Both the position numbers and the translations under genes were made by a program. 64,000 bases of DNA from Poa pratensis (taxonomy: Eukaryota > Streptophyta > Magnoliopsida > Poales > Poaceae), in NCBI GenBank assembly GCA_947311845.1, contig CAMZMU010000062.1, positions 44,288,030-44,352,029 on the forward strand, in the 5' to 3' direction. Positions 11,601 through 21,083 of the stretch are shown piece by piece (positions within the stretch are counted from its first letter, which is position 1; each line of letters opens with the position of its first letter). The notes under the pieces are model-generated. The model saw only the letters and a list, made by a program, of their open reading frames with translations. It did no database searches and was not told the DNA's origin.

Positions 11601-14324
11601 TTTAAGTGGCAGATTTGTTTTGCCAAAACGGGAGCATCCCAGATTTTAATGTCTTTGGTTGTTCCCAGCAATATCCATTCATGCCTAAAAGATTTATAAC
11701 GCATTATACAAAAGGTACTTTTCTTTCCCAGACAAAGTGAAAACAGTAAGCTCAGTCGCCGGGCCACTGAAGCATTAACAGAGCCCGCAGTATTCCTCAA
11801 CGAGTAAATGGCACCAGGAGTCACATAACTCGTTCGCTACGTGCACTTAGGTCACACAACTGGAGAACTGGATTTTTTAGTCACACAACTCGAATTTTGG
11901 TGCACGCAGGTCACTAACCCCACATGTCAGTCCGTTTTTCGTTGCAGGAGTGCTGACGTGGTTTATCTTACGTGGAAATCGCCAGTGAGCTGGCAGTCGT
12001 CTGGTTCGCAGCTAGCTGCTGCTTCTTCCGATCCAGATAGCTAGCAGATGTTGCCTTGTACTCCGTATGTTTTGATTAATCTATCGTTCACCTTTCCGAT
12101 TTGTCCCACGGAAGCAGCGTTGACCGTGGGCGGCGGCCGGGAGCACGACGGCCGGGAGCGGGTGCGGCGGCGCTAGATTTTTTTTATTTATCCGTCCGGT
12201 ATGCAAAGGCGCTTCCGGAGGTCATATAGAACGTAGGCCTCCGGAAGCGCCTTTGCATACCGGACGGATAAAGCGGGATGAGAATATTAAGAGGGGTCGT
12301 GGTAGGCCAAGCTTAACATGGGAGGAGTCGGTTAAAAGAGACCTGAAGGATTGGAATATCACCAAAGAATTAGCCATGGATAGGGCTGCGTGGAAGTTAG
12401 CTATCCATGTGCCAGAACCATGACTTGGTTTCGAGATCTTATGGGTTTCAACTCTAGCCTACCCCAACTTGTTTGGGAATAAAAGGCTTTGTTGTTGTTA
12501 TTGTTGTTATTGGGCTGACATATGGGACCCACAGCCTGAATTTGGTTTATTTGTGAAATATCCAAAAATATAGGGGGTTTTCTGCTAGATTACGTGTCCA
12601 CGTCAGCACTCCTGCAACGGAAAACGGACTGACATGTGAGGTTAGTGACATGCGTGCACCAAAATTCGAGTTGTGTGACCAAAAAATCCCGTTCTCCAGT
12701 TGTATGACTTAACTGCACATGGCGAACGAATTGTGTGACCCCTGGTGCCATTTACTCTTCCTCAACAGATGTCTGAATACTGAATTACTGTGTGATGGTC
12801 CTCACAAAATAACAAGCACCAACCTTCAGTAAATTGAAAGCCTTTCCTTGGATACTTCAGGTCAGATTTCATATCCTCCATTATTGATCATGCGAATTCT
12901 TGCGTTTGAGTTGACGTTGGTCCCGAAAGTTGCCCAACAACATCACCAGTCGAGCGCACTTGCGTGCAACCGCAGCCATGGATCTCACTGGCTTCCCTTT
13001 AAGCTGGTGCATTACTGGAGCTGCATGAGACCAACAACGATTTTGCTAGAAGCATTAATTCGTACAATAAAACTATTTCCAGAAACATGCGATTCTAGTT
13101 TCATTTTCCAAGGATATGATTTTCCAAGCTGTACTTGCTCCATAGTCCATATGATGCACATTCTTAACACAAAACTATTTCCAAAAAATATTGTGAAAAA
13201 TCACCTTACGAATTAACAAAGAATTTGTAGTATGGCGCGCGCTGAGTACAATATATATGTTCTGATTCACCTTAATTTGTTTGCTTCCTTAAATTAGTAT
13301 GTAATCGTCTTGTGCGCAATCACAATACACATACAATTTTCCATGCAGCGTTTCATACCATCTGAATTTGGCACGGACCCTGCAAGGATGGGGAACGCCC
13401 TTGAACCAGGCAGGGTCACATTTGATGAGAAGATGGAGATAAGGACAATAGAAGAAGCCAACATTCCCCACACCTACGTTTCTGCTAACTCCTTTGCTAC
13501 TTACACTGTTCCTAACCTATGTCAATTGCGTACCCTTCTTCCACCCAAAGAGAAAGTTCAGGTGTATGGAGATGGCAACGTCAAAGGTAAACACAGACAT
13601 TACTTGTACCGTCTCTTCTATTTCTCCTAGTTGCATTGTATGGCTCCGGAGCTAGGTGCATCTTGCTCCCTTCAAATATCCTCTTCTGACTATATATAAT
13701 TTTGTTGCACTATGAAGCGATATTCATGGATGAAGACAACGTTGCAACATACACAATCAAGTGCATCGATGATCCACGGGCCTTGAACAAGACGATATAC
13801 CTAAGACCGCCGAAGAACATCCTTAGTCAAAACGAGCTGATTGCTAAATGGGAAAATCTCTCGGGAACGGTTCTTGAGAAAATTCCCATTCCGGGTGATG
13901 AATTCTTGGCGTCAATGGAAGGTATGAATAACTCGCTTAAATAAAAAAATGGCTTCAGCAAAATGGTGAAAGGGTCACATAGATTTTCTATGTAAATAAT
14001 GTCATTTAAAGTCATCGTTGTACTTGCATAATACAACTAGTTGCATGTAAAACATGCTTTAATGATTATAGTACAATGAAAATGAAATAAATGTTAGAAA
14101 TATGTTTCCCTCCTCTATAGCGATTTTTATGAATAAATTAAATACTTGTGCATGCAGGCACGGACCTTCCTAATCAGGTGGGCGTAGCACATTACTACCA
14201 CATTTTCTACGAGGGTTGCTTGACAAACTTTGACATTGGGGATGATGGGGAAGAAGAAGCTTCTCTACTCTACCCAGAGGTTCATTACACCAGGATGGAC
14301 GAGTGCATGAAACGCTATTTGTGA
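8604..14324 (+). CDS. PLR: pinoresinol-lariciresinol reductase-like, four exons, intact
   Basis: NADPH-dependent reductase of the isoflavone-reductase/PCBER/NmrA family, acting in the cytosol in lignan synthesis (pinoresinol to lariciresinol and secoisolariciresinol in characterised members). Exons: 8604-8933, 13349-13586, 13718-13921, 14158-14324; all introns are GT..AG and phases join exactly to give 312 residues, the normal family length. Visible: N-terminal NADPH motif GGTGYLG (residues 10-16), the PLR-type stretch DIDKLEMLLSFKAQGARLVE, RFIPSEFGTDPA opening exon 2, the conserved lysine in TFDEKMEIR (catalytic base in PLRs), the LNKTIYLRPPKNILSQNE segment, and YPEVHYTRMDECMKRYL at the end. 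Intron 1 is 4.4 kb because of a CACTA element and a MULE. PLR versus pinoresinol-only reductase cannot be separated from sequence alone. Confidence 0.93.
8934..9261 (+). other. PLR intron 1, leading part
   Basis: Intron sequence between the donor GTAGGC at 8934 and CACTA1. AT-rich, with no recognisable feature. Confidence 0.6.
9265..11504. mobile_element. CACTA1: non-autonomous CACTA transposon in PLR intron 1
   Basis: The left end CACTACGGGAAACCCACGAT and the right end, reverse-complemented CACTACGGGAAAGCCACACT, form terminal inverted repeats. A 3-bp TSD ATT flanks the element (9262-9264 and 11505-11507). Both subterminal regions (about 9280-9720 and 11220-11490) are packed with TACGCCGACGGC and its complement, as expected for transposase-binding repeats. 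The interior has tandem repeats and no transposase frame. It lies within the PLR transcript and should be spliced out with intron 1. Confidence 0.92.
10165..11015 (+). repeat. tandem repeat of about 350 bp inside CACTA1
   Basis: About 2.4 direct copies. The landmark CTCCGATGCCCCGCTTCGGC begins near 10171, 10521 and 10875 (spacing about 350-354 bp). Each copy includes the hairpin-like CGAAAGGGGGTAGG block and a GGCATGGCACAACCTAGG end. Short apparent reading frames inside it repeat with the unit and are not genes. Confidence 0.85.
11508..11792 (+). other. PLR intron 1 between CACTA1 and MULE3
   Basis: About 285 bases of intron sequence. I see no feature in it. Confidence 0.5.
12187..12272. repeat. 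perfect 35-bp inverted repeat at the LINE 5' junction
   Basis: Arms 12187-12221 and 12238-12272 are exact reverse complements separated by a 16-bp spacer. The right arm is part of the LINE coding sequence, so the left arm is an inverted copy of LINE sequence, consistent with a snap-back or twin-priming event. Confidence 0.9.
12238..12511 (+). mobile_element. LINE 3' fragment nested in MULE3
   Basis: The plus-strand frame encodes the C-terminus typical of a grass L1-type LINE polyprotein: a PPEAPLHTGRIKR-like run, then RGRGRPSLTWEESVKRDL, then KLAIHVPEP and a stop at about 12421-12423. The 3' UTR ends in a (GTT)n/(GTTATT) tail. Only this end is present, as in a 5'-truncated insertion. The 5' end abuts an inverted copy of its own first bases. 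Confidence 0.85.
12767..13348 (+). other. PLR intron 1, trailing part
   Basis: AT-rich intron sequence ending in TTTTCCATGCAG at 13348, the acceptor for PLR exon 2. A 122-codon open frame at 12848-13216 has no recognisable domain and lies wholly in the intron, so I do not call it a gene. Confidence 0.6.
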
Positions 14325-14584
14325 CTACAACAACATCTATCAGCACACGCTATACACGCCACCTATGTTCGACGAACAGTTTCATTGCTACGCTACTCGC
14401 ACCGTTTGCATGGTAATTCAATTTATAAGTGTTAATTATGTATTGTGCCATCAGGTTCCTATGTCCTATAAATAAGACTTCCATGTCAGTTAAAATGACA
14501 AGACTATCGGTTTGTAATCGGTACGGATTATGTTTCTTTTAACTTTGAAGGATGGTCAAAAGCAATTTAAAAAGTTATAATTAA

Positions 14585-15230
14585 TGTAAGAATATGGACC
14601 AAGCATTATAGTATCACTAGATGTGTCTCACCATAAAAATAGAACGTACTGTTCAGTAAACAAATTACAACTCGACGCGAACATGAGCCTCTGGCCTTTC
14701 CACCTCAGATCGACCCTAATGGATCAAAACTGATACTTTTTGTGTCTGCATTGGGGAGACCTGTTGGAGATGCCCTAAAGACATCTATCTATTTTTTTCT
14801 TCTCCGTATCTTTTGTTACTATGATACAATCTATGGCAGTTATAATTTTTTTGTTGCGACTGACGCAATGGCCTATCAAATTTAGTTCAAACTTGAAAAA
14901 AAAACACCAAGTGGAGCCAAGCGTTCTAGTATCACTAGATGTGGCTCACCATAAAAATAGAACATACTGTTCAGTAAACAAATTACAACTCGACGCGAAC
15001 ATGAGCCTCTGGCCTTTCCACCTCAGATCGACCCTAATGGATCAAAACTGATACTTTTTGTGTTCGCATTGGGGAGGCCTGTTGGAGATGCCCTAAAGAC
15101 ATCTATCTATTTTATCTTCTTTGTATCTTTTGTTACTATGATACAATCTATGACAGTTACAATTTTTTTTTTGCGACTGACGCAATGGCCTATCAAATTT
15201 AGTTCAAACTTGAAAAAAAAAACCAAGTGG
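14585..15230 (+). repeat. tandem direct duplication, 318-bp period, downstream of PLR
   Basis: Two near-identical copies: GTATCACTAGATGTG starts at 14611 and again at 14929. Both copies include AACAAATTACAACTCGACGC and GTTGGAGATGCCCTAAAGAC. It begins about 260 bp after the PLR stop codon. No coding potential was seen. Confidence 0.88.
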
Positions 15231-15497
15231 AACTACAATTGTCTCTTTCGATGTCAAAACCAATTCTTGACGGTGTGATATACATGACACTAGATATGGG
15301 ATTTGTTTTCTTAATGTGTACACGTCAACGACAAGAAAGAGCTTCTAATTATCGACGGCAGCAGTGTCCCGTTAAGAAAACACTTCTTATCGTCAACAAA
15401 AAGCTATGTTGCATAAGTGAATTTCTCCATATCATAAGATATATACTAGTATATTCAATAAATTTCAACTCTAATAACCCACATGCATATTTGCTAG
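15231..15497. other. intergenic gap between PLR repeats and cysteine-rich peptide gene
   Basis: AT-rich; I see nothing definable. Confidence 0.5.
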
Positions 15498-15576
15498 TTT
15501 ATTCGTAATTCACTTTGACGGGAGGGCAACCAAAATAGTTTGAACATCACGCATCGGCTTTTGCAACAAAAATACT

Positions 15577-15984
15577 TCAGTTTAACGGGAGGGCAGATCG
15601 GGAGAGGGCTGTCGCTTCCGCCATTACATCTGAAGGAGGTAATATGCCGCAAACGTCCATGCATCCCTCCATTGTGTCCCAGCACGTCATATCCGCCACC
15701 CCCGACGTCAAAGTACAACAGTTGCACTTGTCATCATCGCAGTCCCTAATTATCTCACACAGCCCGTATGGCAGATTGATCTTCTCGCTCTTCATGCCTT
15801 TCATGCTTCTGCCTGCAGATCGAGTTAAGATCAGTAATTAGACCGATAAGATTGGGGTTTACACGGTTGCAGCAATGGCGAAATCTCGCTACGTACACTG
15901 CGCGTGAGAGGCAAAGGAGGATACAAGAAGAAATAGCACGAGCAGCCCTAGGGCATGCAGACGCTCCTCCGTGTACTTTTGCAT
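15577..15984 (-). CDS. small secreted cysteine-rich peptide, MEG/ESF1-like, two exons
   Basis: Exon 1 is 15984-15897 and exon 2 is 15812-15577, joined across an 84-bp GT..AG intron (donor GTACGTAG, acceptor GATCTGCAG); the junction codon is Cys30. The product is 107 residues. Residues 1-28 form a signal peptide (basic start, then LGLLVLFLLVSSFASHA), so the mature peptide is probably secreted. After Cys30 the mature part has eight cysteines spaced C-x6-C-x4-C-x-CC-x10-C-x6-C-x3-C, enough for four disulfides. This is close to the eight-cysteine pattern of maternally expressed gene / embryo surrounding factor 1 peptides of grasses, which signal in endosperm and embryo development; the assignment is inference from spacing only. 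A poly(A) signal (TTTATT on the plus strand, 15498-15503) and a TATA box support a real gene. The exons are too short to stand out as a single open frame. Confidence 0.68.
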
Positions 15985-16101
15985 GATCGATCGATGCAGA
16001 GTTGAAAGATCAACAACCGGCAAGCGATCGACTTGAAATCCTTGGACGCAGCAGATGATTTCTGGGTAATTTCGCATCTACGGATCGTGTATACATAGGG
16101 A

Positions 16102-16114
16102 ATATATATATATA
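16102..16114 (-). promoter_or_regulatory. TATA box of the cysteine-rich peptide gene
   Basis: An alternating TATATATATATA stretch about 120 bp upstream (minus strand) of the start codon at 15984. It predicts a leader of about 90 bases. Confidence 0.5.
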
Positions 16115-16447
16115 CACATTTGCATACCGGCCGTCACAATCTTGATTTGCGTATTAATTAATATCCTGCCAATTTTGTGCAAGTTTCCTAATGTTTTTCT
16201 TCATTCGGGAAGAAGATTTGGGGAAGGAATGTAATGCCAGAGTCTTCGACCAGACATTCTCCATGCCTTCCATTTTTATTGCTCGCATCAAGGAGGCGGG
16301 ATCTCACCTGGATCGCTGCTGACGCCAAGCATTTTGCTCAGCTGGTACCCTAGTTGTTCCTCGATGAAACCCTCTGTAAGGGGTGATGATGTTGTGATGT
16401 ACTACGTACCTTTTCTCAAGTATTATGACTTTGTCTATTTATACCTA
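16115..16447 (-). other. upstream flank of peptide gene with a possible orphan exon
   Basis: On the minus strand, about 16368-16307 reads as a short open segment (FIEEQLGYQLSKMLGV) bracketed by a plausible acceptor (CCCCTTACAG) and donor (CAG/GTGAGA). I do not recognise the protein. It may be a relic exon, cut off by the Helitron that begins at 16448. Low confidence. Confidence 0.25.
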
Positions 16448-16905
16448 CTAGTTGGCATGTACGTGCAATACACGTTTTCACAATTAAAGATGATAGTTTA
16501 CAAGTTAAAAAATATTATCAGATCTATGTGGATTTCTTATTTTTACATTTTATATTGCAAAGAGAATCATGCATATATATTATATAAGCATCATGGATCA
16601 CACAAACCTCACATAAGCTTTAGGAATTGGTGCGCAGCGTTGTTTGGGTGCTATAAAAACCTGCTGTTGATGAATTTCTCGGCTTTAATTAATCTGGACA
16701 TTAAAAACAATGAAAAATATGACAACTTGGAACATCGACCTAATGTAAACCTCCTGATTCCCGAACAAAATAATATTAGAACATTTTACATAGGCATACC
16801 GCCACGCCTGAAGATCCGCTCGATGCTCGACGTTGACGTTGTTCTGCTGACCAGAACGCCGGCTACGGCGTTGACCGGTCGATCGATGATCCCGTGCCGC
16901 GTTAA

Positions 16906-17079
16906 CCCCAGGACGATATTGTCGGTCCCCTTTCTCACGCCGCTGCCGGGAATCATGATGCGTTCTTCCTCAGCGCCTTCACCCGGAGCTTCGCTAATGC
17001 GGTCCTCACCGGCACCCCACAGGTAGCCTACCACGCCATGCTGGCCGCCGGCGAGTGCCCCGTGGATCAAAAGCTCTGA
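16906..17079 (+). pseudogene. possible captured gene fragment inside Helitron-2
   Basis: A 57-codon GC-rich open frame ending in a TGA. It begins directly after an in-frame stop, so it can only be a fragment. It contains a hydrophobic helix-like run (DAFFLSAFTRSFANAVLTG) and ends HAMLAAGECPVDQKL. I do not recognise the family. Composition differs sharply from the surrounding AT-rich sequence, consistent with a transduplicated exon. Confidence 0.35.
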
Positions 17080-17849
17080 AACTTACCCTTAAAAAAGCTT
17101 CTAGATTTTATTGTACATTCAGAGGCATACACATGCTTGTGGGAAGATTATAAACATGGAAATCTGGACTCTATATTTCCTAGCATTGATACGCATTTGG
17201 AGTATTTTACAGTGATGCTTGATGCACCTAGTACTGATTAGTCTTAAGGTTTACCAATCAGAAGATACACTTTAGGACGAACTTGAAATAACCATGCTTT
17301 CTTTCACATTCTTCTTCTTTTAACAACTACCATCACTCCTATCCGGACTCTGTTATCATCACACCAACACGGGACCATTTCACCATACTGAACTCCATAC
17401 CTGCTGACTACCACCAGCTCCAGTCTCAGTGTATTTGGATTTTTTTGCATGTCAAGATTAGAGAAGTACGTATAGATTTGAGGAGTAATATAGATTCTTC
17501 AAGGTGCGTGTGGATTTTTTTAACAAATTGAAACAAAGTACAATACAATTATACATATAAGAACATTATTAATCACCTAACCATTCGCATAAAAATACTA
17601 TTAATCACCTTACAGACACTGAGATGAATCAGAATAGTATCTGACTTGTGCTTGGCAATCATTGACGGCAAACAAGCACTCCATTGACGTCAAAAAAAGA
17701 AGCACTCCATTGCAACAACCTAATCTAAGCAGCAGTCGGGGGACTCGAATTCAGGAGGTTCAGCACAGTTGCCTGATGATTCTAAGTGGTTGATTTGGGT
17801 CTTCGTTCATTTTCTTCTCAGCCAATTAACACAACGTAAGCCAATCTAG

Positions 17850-18350
17850 GGCACTTGGAAGAACAACTCCAAGAGCGAGAGATGTGTGCTTGAGGGAACG
17901 TACCAGGTGGGAGATGGCCTTGGGGAAGAGGTGGTGGTGTGCGGTGTGCCGGCCGGGAGCGGGTGTGGAAGAGCGGAAGTGAAAGTTGGCCAGCGCCTTG
18001 CGGTCAGGTAGCGGTCACAGGAGCAGCTCCTCCGTGAACGCCTCCTCCGTCGTCGACAAACAAAGGGCAGGGACGAATCAGGGCGGAACTCGCCACCGAC
18101 CAGTAACGTGCTGATGCATAGCGAGCCAGTGAGGGAGGGATCGTGGAGGAGCTCATCGACGACCGGGAACGTGTTGGAGCGGAGCGCGCCGAGGAGGGAT
18201 CGGTCTGGCAGAGCACGCCGGCGAGCAGGTCTCACGGCCGGGTTGGGCGTGCCGCTGCCTTCCGCGACGGGGGCGCGCTCGTTGGGGATCCAGCCGTAGA
18301 GGATTTGGAGGGTGGGAAGGAGCCGGCGATCTAGGACGGAGGTGGAGGAT
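17850..18350. other. GC-rich patch in Helitron-2, probable captured sequence
   Basis: About 500 bases of high GC with open frames on both strands and no start, stop or splice structure I could defend. I cannot identify a donor gene. The 5' remainder of the Helitron (18351-18548) is ordinary non-coding sequence. Confidence 0.35.
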
Positions 18351-18639
18351 AGGGGATGAGGAAGCTACGCCGGCCGCAGGGAGGATGGGACAAAGGAGTT
18401 CGGTCGGGAGAGAAAAATAAAAGAAACGAAGCGGTACATGTTGAGTTGCGCTCAACACGGACGGAACAATCTAATACGTCGATCTGGTATTGGACGACTC
18501 AAATTTAATGTATCCGACATATGTTTGCTCTTTTAATAGTAGTATAGATTTTTGCCCCTGTAAATGAATTTCAACTTATTTACCGAAATTACTTCAAATT
18601 TTGTATACAAATATGTTATACATTGATACTAAAAATTGC

Positions 18640-20047
18640 GGTTTTGCTATGTCTCAGTCGACTGAGACGAACCTTACATCTCAGTCACATTCCTGTCCGT
18701 TCGATTGGTTTTGCTCCGTGATTCGTGCTTGTTTGTGCTTTTGGCCCGTTTCACCGATTTTGGCTGTTGGACTTGTTTTATCTTTTTTTCCCGAATATTC
18801 AAATTTTATTAGTGGGCTTTGGGCCTGGGGCAGCACGGTGGTGGGGGGTGGGATCGTTGTTTTTCCAGCCGGATTTCGTTTTGAATAACTGGGTCAGGCA
18901 GCACGGTGTTGGGTTTCGGATTTCGTTTTTTTCTTTCGCGTTAAAAATTTGTGTTTGATTTTTAGAAGCGTGGTCTTTATTTGGGTTTTTATTTGTTTTT
19001 TGTTCGAATTTCTGTTTTTGTTTTCAGCTTGCTAGGAGGATTGATCGGCCATAAATTAGCCGATGGCAAAAAGAAACCGATAATTTAGTTTGATTAGATG
19101 AAGGAATTTAGCTACCCCGAAATTTTCGAATGTGTTTGTATAGATTATCTTTAGTTGAAAATAAAAACAAGTGCAACTGTGCTTGCAACTGAGTTTTATA
19201 TATTTTTTTGTTTATTTTCTTTACTATTTGTAATTTTTTGGATTCTAGTTTTAAATGTGCTTGCGACTGAGTGTTTTCTCGAGATGGGGGGGGGGGGAGA
19301 GGGGCAGTTTTCGATTGCGCTTGCAACTGAGTGTTTTCTCGAGCCCGGGGCCAGTTTTCAACTGTGCTTGCAACTGAGTGTTTTCTCGATATAGGGGCCA
19401 GTTTCCAACTACGCTTGCAACTGAGTATTCTATCGAGGTAGGGCCAGCTGCAACTGAGGTTGCAACTGAGTGTTCTTCGCGATATAGGGGTAGCTGCAAC
19501 TACGCTTGCAACTGGATTTTTTTATTTTTTCTTTTATTAATTTTAATTATTATTATTTTTGTTTTTTGGAAGCCAGTTGCAAATTGTCTTGCAACTGAGT
19601 GTTTTATCGAGATAGGGGCCAGGTTCAACTGCACTTGCAACTGGGATTTTATCATTATTTTGTTATTTTTTCTTTTATTAGTTGTTTTTTGTTTTTTGGA
19701 AGCCAGTTCCAACTGTGCTTGCAACTGAGTGTTTTATCGAGATAGGGGGCCAGGTTCAACTGCGCTTGCGACTAGGATTTATATTTTGATATTTTTACTT
19801 TTATTAGTTGTTTTTTCTTTTTTTGGAAGCCAGTTGCAACTGCGTTTGTAACTGAGTGTTTCTCGAGATAGGGACCAGTTTCAACTGCGCTTACAACTGA
19901 GTGTTTTCTCTCGAGACATGTCAGTTGCAACTAGACTTGCAACTGAGTGTTTTCTTGAGATAGGGGCCAGTTGCAAGTATTGTTTCTCGAGATAGGGGCC
20001 AGCTGCAACTGCGCTTGCAACCGAGTGTTTTTTCCCGAGATAGGGGC
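18640..20047. mobile_element. MULE2: left part of a second Mutator-like element
   Basis: Starts GGTTTTGCTATGTCTCAGTC then GACTGAGACG, closely matching the right terminal inverted repeat of MULE1. It carries the same GTTGCAACT-type array in inverted orientation. The other end is missing because element X (and everything nested in it) interrupts at 20048; it should lie beyond 64000. A GC-poor segment at 18660-19100 has no identified content. Confidence 0.7.
19165..20047. repeat. GTTGCAACT array inside MULE2
   Basis: Units of roughly 40-60 bp with core CAACTGCGCTTGCAACTGAG followed by TGTTTTCTCGAGATAGGGGCCAG-like sequence (quoted in parts). Reverse-complemented, the core matches the MULE1 array. 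The Gs at 19286-19297 include a G-rich run. Confidence 0.8.
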
Positions 20048-20186
20048 TGAAAGTGCATGTTGCCCCCACGCGTGGTTTTGATAATTAATGACAATCCTTA
20101 TGAACTAATGTTTACATTAAGATATTCCTATAGATCTTGTCTATGTGAAAAGATTGGAGTTCATGTGTTGGACTCTTGAAGATGAC
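20048..20186. mobile_element. element X, first 139 bases of an unidentified LTR-like element
   Basis: The MULE2 unit breaks off in mid-repeat after GGGGC and new sequence starts TGAAAGTGCATGTTGCCCCC. It begins with TG, as LTRs do. It is itself interrupted by element A at 20187. I cannot name the family. Confidence 0.4.
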
Positions 20187-20321
20187 TGATGACGTGAAAG
20201 ACACACGTTCGTTGGGAACCCCAAGAGGAAGGTATGATGAGTGCAGCAGCAAGTTTTCCCTGAGTATGAAACCAAAGTTTAATCGAACCAGTAGAAGATC
20301 AAGGAACCTCTGAAGGTTGTT
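20187..20321 (-). mobile_element. element A, 3' LTR, distal 135 bases
   Basis: Minus-strand LTR sequence (plus strand starts TGATGACGTGAAAGACACAC). It matches the end of the LTRs of element B. It is interrupted at GTT by CACTA2 and resumes at 46311. The combined length with the 46314-47778 part is 1600 bp, equal to B's 3' LTR (1601 bp). Left TSD candidate: ATGAC (20182-20186). Confidence 0.88.
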
Positions 20322-20339
20322 CACTAGTAGGGAAACCCC

Positions 20340-20615
20340 TACCACTGGCGACTTTTTTTGCCTACCGCTGGCGAATTCGGGTTCGCCAGCACAAAATGGC
20401 CAGTGGTAGTTTCTACCGCTGGCCGTCCCCGCGTCGCCAGTGGTACGAAACTGTACCGCTGGCGAACACGGCCCCCGACCGCCAGCGGTAGGTTCGCGCA
20501 GCGCTAGCGGTGCGCACGACCGCCAGCGGTACGTCCTCCGCTCGCCAGCGGTACAGATGCGTGGGAGGACCTTGGCCGCCAGCGGTAGTTTACAGGTTCG
20601 CCAGCGGTATATTTG
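20340..20615. repeat. left subterminal repeats of CACTA2
   Basis: About ten copies of TACCGCTGGCGA or its complement TCGCCAGCGGTA, mostly spaced 20-40 bp. These are the usual binding-site arrays of CACTA ends. The matching right array is at about 46000-46290. Confidence 0.85.
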
Positions 20616-21083
20616 GCATTTTTTTTTGAAAATTGTATTCCAGCAGTATATACAGGTATATATATCAGCAATATACGTACATATAGCAGAAACAGTATAG
20701 ATACATGATTATAAGTACAAACCGAAAAGTTATACAAATGTTTGACCGAATATGTATCATACAAAAGAAAACCGTACATCACACGGTTGAGACGGTGTTT
20801 AGTAGTCTTCGATATTACAATAATTTAAACGCTAAGTTTGTGAGCAGCACACAATGACAAAGATGACAAAGAGATCATGGTGAAGTATCCGGTCGTTCCT
20901 CCTCTCTTCCGACCGCTAGCTTCCGCCTCCTCCTTGCTCATTCTTCATCTCTATACAGAAGACAGATAAAAAAGTTAGGCAACAAATAAAATTGAGTGCA
21001 TGAAAGATTTAATTAGGCACAAATAAAGTAGGACTTAGACATAAATAAAGTAGGACTTAGACACAAGATTAAAAAAAACTTAT
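20616..21083. other. AT-rich spacer within CACTA2
   Basis: No gene or structured repeat was seen. Confidence 0.5.

Larger units (their letters stand above)
11802..12757. mobile_element. MULE3: Mutator-like element with long inverted repeats
   Basis: The ends are inverted repeats of roughly 160 bp (left from GAGTAAATGGCACCAGGAG at 11802; right ends CTGGTGCCATTTACTC at 12757). A perfect 9-bp TSD TTCCTCAAC flanks it (11793-11801 and 12758-12766), diagnostic for Mutator-like transposition. The arms include matched blocks such as GTCAGTCCGTTTT and GCAGGAGTGCTGACGTGG. It has no transposase and carries a LINE 3' fragment. It sits in PLR intron 1. Confidence 0.88.
16448..18548 (-). mobile_element. 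Helitron-2 (minus strand), non-autonomous
   Basis: Read on the minus strand, the element starts TCTATACTACTATTAAAAG (from 18548), the canonical grass Helitron 5' end, and finishes with a small hairpin (CGTG...CACG), about ten bases, then CTAG (16451-16448). It sits between A (16447) and T (18549) with no duplication, as Helitrons do. No Rep/helicase is present. The interior has two GC-rich patches unlike the AT-rich flanks, probably captured host sequence. Confidence 0.85.

Noticed and set aside
12848..13216. 122-codon plus-strand frame in PLR intron 1
   Set aside because: Lies entirely in the intron, no domain, AT-rich codons, and the intron boundaries of PLR are unambiguous.
16334..17026. 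230-codon plus-strand frame
   Set aside because: It crosses the Helitron-2 boundary at 16448 and mixes AT-rich non-coding sequence with a GC patch; the frame is not the one I consider a captured fragment.
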